Source: Bacilli bacterium (GTDB lineage Bacteria > Bacillota_I > Bacilli_A > RF39 > UBA660). Taken from it: a stretch of DNA of 64,000 nt. A program made the position numbers and the translations under genes. The notes beneath the pieces were generated by a model that was given only the letters and a program-made list of their open reading frames with translations, ran no database searches and had not been told where the DNA came from. The stretch is taken from positions 1 to 64,000 of the forward strand of contig JAFXOW010000059.1 in the NCBI GenBank assembly GCA_017528315.1. The letters are read 5' to 3'. How positions within the stretch are numbered: the first letter of the stretch is position 1; every line of letters starts with the position of its first letter. This document shows positions 25,884-33,890 of this stretch, piece after piece.

Positions 25884-26390
25884 ATGAGATATAGTAAAAT
25901 AAGAAAAATGGATATTGCTAATGGAGAAGGTGTAAGAGTATCAATTTTTTTCCAAGGTTGTGCTTTTCATTGTGATGAATGCTTTAATCCTGAAACATGG
26001 GATTTTAATGGAGGATTAGAGTTTACCGACGAAGTAATTAGTCATATTCTTGATTTAGCAAGTCCAAATCATATATCAGGTTTATCAATACTTGGAGGTG
26101 AACCAATGCACCCTAAAAATATTGAAGGAACAACCAAACTAGCTAAAGATTTTAAAGAAAAATATCAAGATAAAACTATTTGGTGTTGGACGGGATTTAA
26201 ATATGAAGATATTAAAGATAAAGAAGTTTTTAATTATATAGATGTATTGATAGATGGACAATTTCAAAAAGATAAATTTGATTCAACTTTAAAATGGCGA
26301 GGTTCAAGTAATCAAAGAGTAATAGATATTAAGAAGACAAAAGATAAAGCAAAACTTGTATTATACGAAAGTAACATTTTTAAGTTTTGA
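25884..26390 (+). CDS. nrdG: Anaerobic ribonucleotide reductase activating protein
   Basis: 168 residues. Radical SAM enzyme that installs the glycyl radical on NrdD. The cluster motif is CAFHCDEC (CX3CX2C, near 27-34) within GVRVSIFFQGC and ECFNPETWDF; LSILGGEPM near 70-78 is the SAM-binding GGE motif. Coupled to nrdD. A perfect palindromic terminator starts inside its last codons. Confidence 0.95.
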   Translation: MRYSKIRKMDIANGEGVRVSIFFQGCAFHCDECFNPETWDFNGGLEFTDEVISHILDLASPNHISGLSILGGEPMHPKNIEGTTKLAKDFKEKYQDKTIWCWTGFKYEDIKDKEVFNYIDVLIDGQFQKDKFDSTLKWRGSSNQRVIDIKKTKDKAKLVLYESNIFKF

Positions 26391-26411
26391 AATTAATTTC
26401 AAAACTTTTTT
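26382..26411 (+). terminator. Terminator of nrdDG, overlapping the stop codon
   Basis: AAGTTTTGAAATT (26382-26394) is followed immediately by its exact complement and by T. The nrdG stop TGA (26388-26390) is inside the stem. Confidence 0.85.
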
Positions 26412-26472
26412 AATATAAAGTAATTAAATAAAAAATATATAATAAAGTAGATTTAAGTAAGGATGTGATAAT

Positions 26473-29400
26473 ATGACAAGTTGGACAGAAGAACAAGAAT
26501 TAGCCATTAATAAAAGCGGTATGAATATAATTGTTTCAGCTGGAGCAGGTTCAGGTAAGACAGCTGTATTAACTGAACGAGTTATTCGAAAGCTTAAAAA
26601 TGGAGAAGATATTAATAATTTACTTATATTGACATTTACAAATGCTGCTGCTCGCGAAATGAAAGATAGAATTAGAAGTGCAATTAGAAAATCCGGACTT
26701 ATTTCTCAACTTGAAAAAATAGATTCTAGTTTTATTACCACTTTTGATAGTTTTTCCTTATCAGTTGTTAAAAAATACCATTATCTATTAGGAATTAATA
26801 AAGATGTAGAAATTGCTAATGAGTTAATTCTCAAATTTAAAAAAATAGAATTACTTGATTTAATATTTGAAGAATTATATGAGAAAAATGATGAAAATTT
26901 TTTGCACTTAATAAGCGATTTTACTACTCGTGATGATTCAAAAATTAAGATATCTATTCTTGAAATATACAATCAAATTGACTTAATGTATGATAAAGAT
27001 TTATATTTAAAAAATTATATAGATAATTATTTTAATGAGAAATTCATAGATAAAAGAATAAAAGAATATACTCAGATACTTCTTGAAAAAATAGATAAAA
27101 TAAATACTAATTTAAGAGAACTAGAATTAATAGTAGATGGTGACTTCTATCATGATATGCATTTATCTTTAAATAAATTATTAGACTGTAAAAGTTATGA
27201 TGAAATAAAATCAAATTTAAATATAAGCTTACCACGACTTAAAAAAGGGATGACAGAAGATGCTAAAACTATTAAAGAAAAAATAAGTAAAGAAATTACA
27301 AATTTAAAAAAAATGTGTATTTATGATAACATTTTAGAAATAAAAGAAGGAATTATTTATACTAAAAAATATACTCAAGTAATAGTTAATATAATAGAAG
27401 AATTAGATAATCGATTTAATAGATTTAAAAAAGATAATAATTTATACGATTTTTTAGATATTAGTAAGTTAGCAATTAAAGTTGTAAGTGATTATGAGGA
27501 AGCAAGATATGAATTAAAAAATAGTTTTAAAGAAATATTAGTTGATGAATATCAAGATACCAGTGATTTACAAGAGATGTTTATCACCAAAATAAGTCAT
27601 GATAACGTCTATATGGTAGGTGATATTAAACAATCAATTTATCGTTTTCGAAATGCTAATCCTAATCTATTTAAAGAAAAATATATTAATTATTCTAATA
27701 ATATTGGCGGTTTTAAAATAGATTTAGTTAAAAATTTTCGAAGTAGAAAAGAAGTTTTAAATAATATTAATTATATATTTGATTATATTATGGATATTAA
27801 TTTAGGGGGAGCTGATTATAAAAAAGGACATCGAATGGTTTTTGGTAATACCGTCTATAATGAATTTAAAAAAGATAATCAAGATAATAACTTGGAAATA
27901 TACAATTATGAGTATTTTGATAGAGAATATTCCAAAGATGAAATAGAAGCTTTTATTACTATTTTCGACATTCAAGAAAAAGTTAATAATCATTATCAAA
28001 TATATGATAAAAATGACAACAAATTAAGAGATATAACTTATGATGATTTTGTTATTTTGATTGATAAAGGAACTAATTTTGAATTATATAAAAAAATATT
28101 TGAAGCAAATGGTATTCCTTTAACGATTGTAAAAGATGAAAATATTTCTGGAAGTGATGATTTACTAATCTTAAGAAATATTTTAATATTAATTTCTAAT
28201 GTAAAAACAAAAAAGTTTGATAAAGAATTTTGGTATGCATATACATCAATTGCTCGTAGTTATTTGTTTTCTTTATCTGATTCATATATATATGAAAAAG
28301 TAAAAAATAAAGATATTACAAATGATATTATAATAAATAAAATTAATAAATTACTTGAAAACATTGATGCAATACCATTAAGTGTCCTTATTAATAATAT
28401 TATAAAAGAATTTTCTTTCTATGAAAAATTAATAACTGTTGGAAATATAATGGAAAGTATTATTAGACTGGAATACTTAGAAGATTTAAGTGCTAATTTA
28501 GAAAATTTAGGATATACATATTTAGATTTAATAGAATACTTTAATGAAACACTTTTAAATGAAAAAATAACTTATTCTCTAAATAAAGAAATAAAAAACT
28601 GTGTTAAAATAATGACTATTCATAAAAGTAAGGGACTTGAATATCCTATTTGTTATTATACAGGATTAACAAGTAAATTTAATACATTTGATATTAAGAA
28701 AAAATTTTTATATTCTTTAGAATATGGAATCATAACTCCTTATATAAATAATGGACTAAAAAATACAATTTATAATTCTTTATATAAAAATAATTATATT
28801 AGAGAAGATATAAGTGAAAGAATAAGACTTTTTTATGTAGCTTTAACTAGAGCTAAAGAAAAGATGATTATAATTACATCTTTAAATGATTTAGAAAGTG
28901 ATACTAATGATATGGTTTCATTTGATACTAGACTTAAATATACATCTTTATCTAGTATTTTAAACTCTATAAAAGGAAACTTATTACCATATATTAAAAA
29001 TATTAATTTAAATGATATTAATTTATCAAAAGAATATACTATGATTAAAAGTAATAATATTTTTGATTTAATTGAAAAGAGTAATTCTAAAATAGAGGTA
29101 GAGGAGTTTAATTTTCAAAATAGCAATAAGCAAGACCAACATTTTTCTAAAACGGATATTTCTTTATTAGATAAAGATACTAAGGAAAAACTAGAATTTG
29201 GTAATTTAATGCATTCCTATTTTGAATATTTGAATTTTAAAAATATTGATTTATCTATAATTGATTCTGAATATAGAGATTATTTTGAAAGATTCTTTAA
29301 AAGTGATTTAATGAAAAATATAAATAAAAGTTTAAATATTTATAAAGAATATGAATTTATTTATGATGATAAAAATAATAAATATCATGGTTTTATTGAT

Positions 29401-29577
29401 TTAATGATAGAATATAATGATCATATTGATATAATAGATTATAAATTAAAAAATATTTATGATACAGAATATATTAAACAATTAACAGGATATAAAGATT
29501 ATATAAGTAAGAAAACTAGTAAACCTATTTATATACATTTATATTCTATATTTGATAGTAATTTTCTTACTCTTTAA
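26473..29577 (+). CDS. addA: AddA-type helicase-nuclease (RecBCD-like)
   Basis: 1034 residues, shorter than the roughly 1230 of B. subtilis AddA. UvrD-like helicase: Walker A SAGAGSGKTAVL at 22-33, TFTNAAAREMKDRI near 55-68, VDEYQDTSDLQ near 356-366, GDIKQSIYRFRNANP near 383-397, KIMTIHKSKGLEYP near 713-726, RIRLFYVALTRAKEKM near 782-797. The C-terminal PD-(D/E)XK nuclease has FGNLMHSYFE, then GFIDLMIEYNDHIDIIDYKL, supplying the catalytic Asp, Asp and Lys. The domain set identifies AddA, which processes double-strand breaks with AddB. No addB is adjacent (nrdG is upstream), which is unusual. GGATGTGAT precedes the ATG. Its end overlaps the convergent next gene by 11 bases. Confidence 0.85.
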   Translation: MTSWTEEQELAINKSGMNIIVSAGAGSGKTAVLTERVIRKLKNGEDINNLLILTFTNAAAREMKDRIRSAIRKSGLISQLEKIDSSFITTFDSFSLSVVKKYHYLLGINKDVEIANELILKFKKIELLDLIFEELYEKNDENFLHLISDFTTRDDSKIKISILEIYNQIDLMYDKDLYLKNYIDNYFNEKFIDKRIKEYTQILLEKIDKINTNLRELELIVDGDFYHDMHLSLNKLLDCKSYDEIKSNLNISLPRLKKGMTEDAKTIKEKISKEITNLKKMCIYDNILEIKEGIIYTKKYTQVIVNIIEELDNRFNRFKKDNNLYDFLDISKLAIKVVSDYEEARYELKNSFKEILVDEYQDTSDLQEMFITKISHDNVYMVGDIKQSIYRFRNANPNLFKEKYINYSNNIGGFKIDLVKNFRSRKEVLNNINYIFDYIMDINLGGADYKKGHRMVFGNTVYNEFKKDNQDNNLEIYNYEYFDREYSKDEIEAFITIFDIQEKVNNHYQIYDKNDNKLRDITYDDFVILIDKGTNFELYKKIFEANGIPLTIVKDENISGSDDLLILRNILILISNVKTKKFDKEFWYAYTSIARSYLFSLSDSYIYEKVKNKDITNDIIINKINKLLENIDAIPLSVLINNIIKEFSFYEKLITVGNIMESIIRLEYLEDLSANLENLGYTYLDLIEYFNETLLNEKITYSLNKEIKNCVKIMTIHKSKGLEYPICYYTGLTSKFNTFDIKKKFLYSLEYGIITPYINNGLKNTIYNSLYKNNYIREDISERIRLFYVALTRAKEKMIIITSLNDLESDTNDMVSFDTRLKYTSLSSILNSIKGNLLPYIKNINLNDINLSKEYTMIKSNNIFDLIEKSNSKIEVEEFNFQNSNKQDQHFSKTDISLLDKDTKEKLEFGNLMHSYFEYLNFKNIDLSIIDSEYRDYFERFFKSDLMKNINKSLNIYKEYEFIYDDKNNKYHGFIDLMIEYNDHIDIIDYKLKNIYDTEYIKQLTGYKDYISKKTSKPIYIHLYSIFDSNFLTL

Positions 29578-30331
29578 TTAATTCATCAATACTTACTATA
29601 TTATATTTTAAAGATTTTAGATAAGAAATAATGGTATTTAAATTATTAATGTCATCATTATCATTTATATAATAAGAAAGAATTACACCATTTTCTAGAG
29701 AATTATAAGTGTTATAAAAATAATCATTACTAAATAATATGGGTTTTATTGTGTATTTATAATAATTTTTGCAATAGGCCTTAAAAGTATTAATTGAATA
29801 ACAATAATCAATTATATTTAAATTAGTTAAATTAGGTTGTTCTAAAACTATGATGTTATTAGTAATACTTGTTAAATAATCTAGATTATCATTAATAAAA
29901 TTAATGTCTAAAATCAAGTTAAGAGAGTTATCTTTTAACTTTTTTAATATATTAATATCATTTATATTTACTAAAATACTAATATTTTTAGTAGATTTAT
30001 TACCACTTATAATTAATTTATCATATTGATTATTAAGAGATATTGTTGGTTTTTCTTGTTCATAAATATATAAAGATGTAATATATTTATGAGCTCTTTT
30101 CATATTTTTATATGATTTATTTATATCTACTTTTCTACTTGATTTACCAGGAATAATTGTATTATTTTCTATAATAGCATCAATTGATGGACTTTCAAAT
30201 TCTTGGCAATTTTCAAGTATTTGTTGCATAATAGGATCGTTTTTTTTAATATAACTTGAAACTATATTAGTATAATAAAAACTAAATATTAATAGTATTA
30301 AAGTAAACAAAATATTTAAATATTTTTTCAT
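29567..30331 (-). CDS. Membrane-anchored deacetylase-like protein lacking catalytic motifs
   Basis: 254 residues with one N-terminal membrane helix (6-26). The middle has a conserved-looking stretch PGKSSRKVDINKSYKNMK, and the end (TIISYLKSLKYNIVSIDELI) resembles the end of polysaccharide deacetylase (NodB) proteins. None of the NodB catalytic motifs (TFDDGP, HxxxH, RxPGG) is present, so if related it is non-catalytic. That link is tentative. It lies just downstream of rpmB on the minus strand and overlaps the end of addA by 11 bases. Confidence 0.5.
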   Translation of the reverse strand: MKKYLNILFTLILLIFSFYYTNIVSSYIKKNDPIMQQILENCQEFESPSIDAIIENNTIIPGKSSRKVDINKSYKNMKRAHKYITSLYIYEQEKPTISLNNQYDKLIISGNKSTKNISILVNINDINILKKLKDNSLNLILDINFINDNLDYLTSITNNIIVLEQPNLTNLNIIDYCYSINTFKAYCKNYYKYTIKPILFSNDYFYNTYNSLENGVILSYYINDNDDINNLNTIISYLKSLKYNIVSIDELIKE

Positions 30332-30352
30332 ATTAAATTCTATGAAAAGAAT

Positions 30353-30380
30353 AATAAAAAAGAAGCTTAAGCAGCCTCTT
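30353..30380 (-). terminator. Terminator of rpmB (minus strand)
   Basis: On the minus strand GAGGCT (30378-30373) pairs with AGCTTC (30367-30362), followed by T. The rpmB stop codon lies inside the hairpin. Confidence 0.65.
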
Positions 30381-30549
30381 TAATATCTTTTTTGTATTTT
30401 TTAGCTTCACGAGTAGTCATTTTAACTTTGGTACCATCTTCAAGAGTAACGTTTTGAAGATTCAATTTTTGCATATGTCTAGTTGCATTTAAGGCATGAC
30501 TTCTACGGTTACCAAACATTGGTTTCTTTTCAGTTTTCTTATTTGCCAT
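30367..30549 (-). CDS. rpmB: 50S ribosomal protein L28
   Basis: 60 residues. The family core is clear: GNRRSHALNATRHMQKLNLQ near 14-33, followed by VTLEDGTKVKMTTREAKKYK. No zinc-binding cysteines, so it is the C-minus form. Start ATG 30549, with GGAGTG upstream on the minus strand; the in-frame ATG at 30570 would lie before that site. It has a good minus-strand promoter (30592-30620) and a terminator, so it is monocistronic. Confidence 0.93.
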   Translation of the reverse strand: MANKKTEKKPMFGNRRSHALNATRHMQKLNLQNVTLEDGTKVKMTTREAKKYKKDIKEAA

Positions 30550-30591
30550 AATTTCACTCCTTTTTTTCAATAATTTAAATAATCGTTTATA

Positions 30592-30620
30592 ACTTTAACA
30601 CAAAATTAACTTAAAGTCAA
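30592..30620 (-). promoter_or_regulatory. Promoter of rpmB (minus strand)
   Basis: Read on the minus strand: TTGACT (30620-30615), 17-base spacer, TAAAGT (30597-30592) with TGT in front. Confidence 0.65.
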
Positions 30621-30635
30621 ATTAAATAAGGGAAT

Positions 30636-31337
30636 TTACTTAAAAAATTCATAAACATTATTAAACCCTTTAAGACAAACTTCCTTTATTTTAGAATCTA
30701 CATTACCTATAAAATAACTATTATATAAAGATAACATAGGATAATCATTTTCATTATCACCAAAGATAAGAATATTATTATAATTTAAATTTAATTCTTT
30801 CTCTAAATATTTTACAGTACTGCTTTTATTAATATCAGAGTTTTTTAAACAAAAGAAAGTTATTTCATCATGTGAATATATTAAAAAATCAAATTCCTTA
30901 TATATTTCTTTTAATTTATTAAACTCTTTTAAAAATTTATTATTAATAAATTCATTTTTTATAACTAGATTACAACCTATTAAATCACCTTCACATATTT
31001 TATTATAATAATCATCAGGATAAGAATAATGAATTCTTTCTGCATTAACAAATTTTTTTAAATTTAGAAATTTTTTTAAAATAGTATTATTAAGAGGATA
31101 TTTGATGATTATATTATTCTTATTATCATAAAGAATTGATCCATCACAGCAAGATAAATAATCATAAGGAATATTATATTTAATAGTCATCTCTTTTAAA
31201 GATTTAAAACTTCTACCACTTGATAACATAAATAAATTTCCTTTATTTCTAAATTCATTTATATATTTATTATTTATTAAAATACTTTCTTCATTTGTAT
31301 AATAAGTTCCATCAAAATCACAGACAATTAATTGCAT
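30636..31337 (-). CDS. Cof-type HAD-IIB family phosphatase
   Basis: 233 residues. HAD motif I DFDGT at 6-10 (nucleophile and acid-base Asp), motif II Ser in FMLSSGRSF near 37-45, and motif IV LIFGDNENDYPML near 184-196. The layout is that of Cof/YidA sugar- and nucleotide-phosphate phosphatases; the substrate is not known. Start ATG 31337, with GGTGG upstream; the longer frame to 31409 would run through the promoter. A minus-strand TATAAT with TGA in front (31359-31354) gives a leader of about 10 bases. Confidence 0.85.
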   Translation of the reverse strand: MQLIVCDFDGTYYTNEESILINNKYINEFRNKGNLFMLSSGRSFKSLKEMTIKYNIPYDYLSCCDGSILYDNKNNIIIKYPLNNTILKKFLNLKKFVNAERIHYSYPDDYYNKICEGDLIGCNLVIKNEFINNKFLKEFNKLKEIYKEFDFLIYSHDEITFFCLKNSDINKSSTVKYLEKELNLNYNNILIFGDNENDYPMLSLYNSYFIGNVDSKIKEVCLKGFNNVYEFFK

Positions 31338-31374
31338 AAATACCACCGAAAATATTATATCAGAAAATATCAAT

Positions 31375-31403
31375 TTGACAAAATAGATTATATATGGTAA
31401 AAT
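31375..31403 (+). promoter_or_regulatory. Promoter of the large HAD gene
   Basis: TTGACA (31375-31380), 17-base spacer, TAAAAT (31398-31403) with TGG in front. Divergent from the promoter of the Cof-type phosphatase; the gap is only about 15 bases between the two elements. Confidence 0.7.
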
Positions 31404-31430
31404 ATGCAACTAGTAAAGGGGAGAATAGTT

Positions 31431-32684
31431 ATGGAATTCAAAAATTTAAAGAAATTTGCTGTTGATAATGATGATACATTGTTTAGATCGTCACCACTTA
31501 TTAGTTCTTATGTTGAACGTATTTGGCCAGAATATGGTTCAAAATATTTACAAATTAAAGAAAGAACAATATCTATTATGCAATCATTTTTTAGTATGGT
31601 TGAGGATGAAATATCTAATGCTAAATTAGAAAATAGAGAGGCTAATCTTGAAGAATTTATGGAAATTCTTCAATTAAATAGAGCCGAAGAGACTTATACA
31701 TCAGAAATAGAAAAAACTTTTTGTCGTATGGTAAATATTATTAAATATATGTTTGAAATAGTAAACAAAGAAGTTAGAAGATGTAAAATACTTGGAATAA
31801 AACCAGAAATTGAAAATTTTAATGTAAATAGAAATGATGTATTACGTGGAATTCAAGAAGGTGGAAATGATTTTTATTATGATAATTACATAAGACCATT
31901 ACAGGAAATATTAGAATGTTTGTCAGATGTAACTAATGAAAAAGAAAAATATTTAGGTCATGATAATGATGAATTAAAAACACAATATACCAGAGAAGTT
32001 ATAATTAATTATAATAGTAAAAATGAATTAACTGATTGTATTAAGCCAATACTTGAATGTCGTAATTTGGCAATGTATTTAAAAGAAATGTTCTTAGAGC
32101 ATCGTGATTTAACACTTGAGACAGATGGTAAATTACCAGCGAGTAAAGGTAAAATTCCTTATGATAAAATTTATGACGAAATAAATTGGTTTCCTTATGT
32201 TCGTGAAAATGTTAGTGAACTATATAAAACTTTTGATAGTAGATTAATTAGTTTAACTGCTCACAATGGAATTGATGGAATGCACGGAAGAGAGTTTGAA
32301 GCTAAAGGAAATGCTATTCATAGTATAAATTCTAATATTATGCATTATGGTCAAAGATTTCATCCATATGAACATATTCCAGGACAAAGAAGACCAAGAA
32401 CTGATAAAGGTGAAACTTTGGAAGCTATAACTGGGTATGAAAATTTAAGAGGAGTTGTTTGTTTAGAAGATAGTTTAGTTGTTTTAAAACAAATAGAAGC
32501 TCATGGAGGAACGCCAATATTTATTAATTATGATAGACGACCTAACCCAGATGGATATGCTGAGATACACTCAACAAAGCCTGAAAATATATATAGAATT
32601 TTATGCGAACTTGGATTTGATAGTGATAATCCAGATGATATAAAACAAAAACCAGTTGGTAAGAAACTTATTAAAAGTCATTAA
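31431..32684 (+). CDS. Unusual HAD-fold protein with a large helical insert
   Basis: 417 residues. Residues 9-18 (FAVDNDDTLF) form HAD motif I, with Asp12 and Asp14 as the catalytic pair. LISLTAHNG near 280-288 fits motif II, and VVCLEDSLVVLKQIEAHGG near 344-362 fits motif IV with adjacent acidic residue. Between motifs I and II lie about 260 mostly helical residues, far more than a normal cap. The chain from DGMHGREFEAKGNAIH to QRRPRTDKGETLEA is polar and probably forms the active-site rim. I do not know this subfamily; hydrolase or phosphotransferase activity is likely, the substrate is unknown. Start ATG 31431, with AAGGGGAG upstream. A terminator follows. Confidence 0.6.
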   Translation: MEFKNLKKFAVDNDDTLFRSSPLISSYVERIWPEYGSKYLQIKERTISIMQSFFSMVEDEISNAKLENREANLEEFMEILQLNRAEETYTSEIEKTFCRMVNIIKYMFEIVNKEVRRCKILGIKPEIENFNVNRNDVLRGIQEGGNDFYYDNYIRPLQEILECLSDVTNEKEKYLGHDNDELKTQYTREVIINYNSKNELTDCIKPILECRNLAMYLKEMFLEHRDLTLETDGKLPASKGKIPYDKIYDEINWFPYVRENVSELYKTFDSRLISLTAHNGIDGMHGREFEAKGNAIHSINSNIMHYGQRFHPYEHIPGQRRPRTDKGETLEAITGYENLRGVVCLEDSLVVLKQIEAHGGTPIFINYDRRPNPDGYAEIHSTKPENIYRILCELGFDSDNPDDIKQKPVGKKLIKSH

Positions 32685-32692
32685 ATAGTTTA

Positions 32693-32726
32693 AGAGGTTA
32701 AAGTTTAATTTTTAATCTCTTTTTTT
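32693..32726 (+). terminator. Terminator of the large HAD gene
   Basis: AGAGGTTAAA (32693-32702) pairs with TTTAATCTCT (32711-32720), one G-T pair, then T. Confidence 0.85.
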
Positions 32727-32730
32727 GTCT

Positions 32731-32786
32731 AAAAGTGTAAAGTGAACATTTTCTGTTTAATAAACAGCTTAAAAGTGTAGTATACT
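32731..32786 (+). promoter_or_regulatory. Possible operator and promoter of mraY
   Basis: A perfect dyad CTGTTTA-A-TAAACAG (32753-32767) is flanked by two direct copies of AAAAGTGTA (32731-32739 and 32771-32779). TATACT at 32781-32786 is the likely -10. The dyad sits where a -35 element would be, so it looks like a repressor or activator site. No regulator is identified. Confidence 0.45.
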
Positions 32787-32808
32787 TATAGAGATAGGAG
32801 TGAAATAA

Positions 32809-33789
32809 ATGTATTTATTAACAAAATCAATACTAGCTGGAATGCTTGGTTTTATCTCATCAATACTTTTAGGCTTTATAATGATTCCTATTTTAAGAAG
32901 ACTTCATATAGGTCAAAGAATAAGTAGTTATGTAGGAGATAGACATCAGGCTAAAGAAGGAACACCGACATTTGGTGGTCTAATTTTCATTATCCCAACT
33001 TTAGTTATTACATTTGTTTTGCTTTTAACTCACAAGATGGATTTAACTGAAGATTTAAAAATGGTTTTATTTGTTTTTATAACTCATGCTTTTATAGGCT
33101 TTTTAGACGATTATTTAAGTCATAAAAAAGGTAAAAATGAAGGACTTACAACTTTACAAAAGCTATTTATGCAATTATTTATTGCTTTAGTTGTATTTTA
33201 TCTATATATTAAAAATGGTGGACAAACTTCTTTAATTGTTTCAACTTTAGGAATTAACATTGAAATGAAATGGTTATATGGAATCTTTATTTTACTTATT
33301 TTAGTTGGATCTTCTAATGCTGTTAATTTAACTGATGGATTAGATGGATTAGCTGGGGGATTATCTGCTATATCATTTGTTGCATTCAGTTTAATATCCT
33401 TAATGGTAGGATATACTGACATGGGAATATTTTCTCTTATTTTAACTGGTGCAACTTTAGGATTTGTTTTCTTTAATGCTCATCCTGCTAAAGTATTTAT
33501 GGGTGATACAGGATCTCTTTCTTTAGGTGCTGTTATGGGAATGATTGCAATATTAACACATCGTGAAATTACTTTATTAATTGTAGCCTTTGTCTTTGTA
33601 ATTGAAACTTTATCTGTTATTTTACAAGTTATTTGGGTAAAATGTTTTAATAAGCGACTATTTCTAATGACTCCAATTCATCATCATTTTGAAAAAATGG
33701 GAATGCCTGAAGTTGATATTGTCCGTATGTTTTGGCTCTTTGGATTAATTCTAGCAATGGCTGGCATTATATTTGGAGTATGGTTATAA
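32809..33789 (+). CDS. mraY: Phospho-N-acetylmuramoyl-pentapeptide transferase MraY
   Basis: 326 residues, about ten membrane segments. It makes lipid I from UDP-MurNAc-pentapeptide and undecaprenyl phosphate. Signatures: GTPTFGGLIF near 49-58, FLDDYLSHKKGKNEG near 98-112, NAVNLTDGLDGLAGG near 166-180, NAHPAKVFMGDTGSL near 223-237 and MTPIHHHFE near 287-295. GGAGTGA precedes the ATG. It is monocistronic here, outside the usual dcw division-wall cluster, with its own promoter and terminator. Confidence 0.96.
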   Translation: MYLLTKSILAGMLGFISSILLGFIMIPILRRLHIGQRISSYVGDRHQAKEGTPTFGGLIFIIPTLVITFVLLLTHKMDLTEDLKMVLFVFITHAFIGFLDDYLSHKKGKNEGLTTLQKLFMQLFIALVVFYLYIKNGGQTSLIVSTLGINIEMKWLYGIFILLILVGSSNAVNLTDGLDGLAGGLSAISFVAFSLISLMVGYTDMGIFSLILTGATLGFVFFNAHPAKVFMGDTGSLSLGAVMGMIAILTHREITLLIVAFVFVIETLSVILQVIWVKCFNKRLFLMTPIHHHFEKMGMPEVDIVRMFWLFGLILAMAGIIFGVWL

Positions 33790-33790
33790 A

Positions 33791-33817
33791 AATCTTAAAT
33801 TTTTAAGATTTTTTTTT
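33791..33817 (+). terminator. Terminator of mraY
   Basis: AATCTTAAA (33791-33799) pairs with TTTAAGATT (33802-33810), followed by T. Confidence 0.85.
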
Positions 33818-33835
33818 GCAATTGAAATAAAATGT

Positions 33836-33864
33836 TTGACAAAAAAAGGCTTTTAATGTATAAT
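33836..33864 (+). promoter_or_regulatory. Consensus sigma-A promoter of the Asn-rich repeat protein
   Basis: TTGACA (33836-33841), 17-base spacer, TATAAT (33859-33864): a full consensus match, the strongest promoter in the window. Leader about 20 bases. Confidence 0.85.
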
Positions 33865-33890
33865 ATGTAACTACAAATGGGGGTGTAGAT

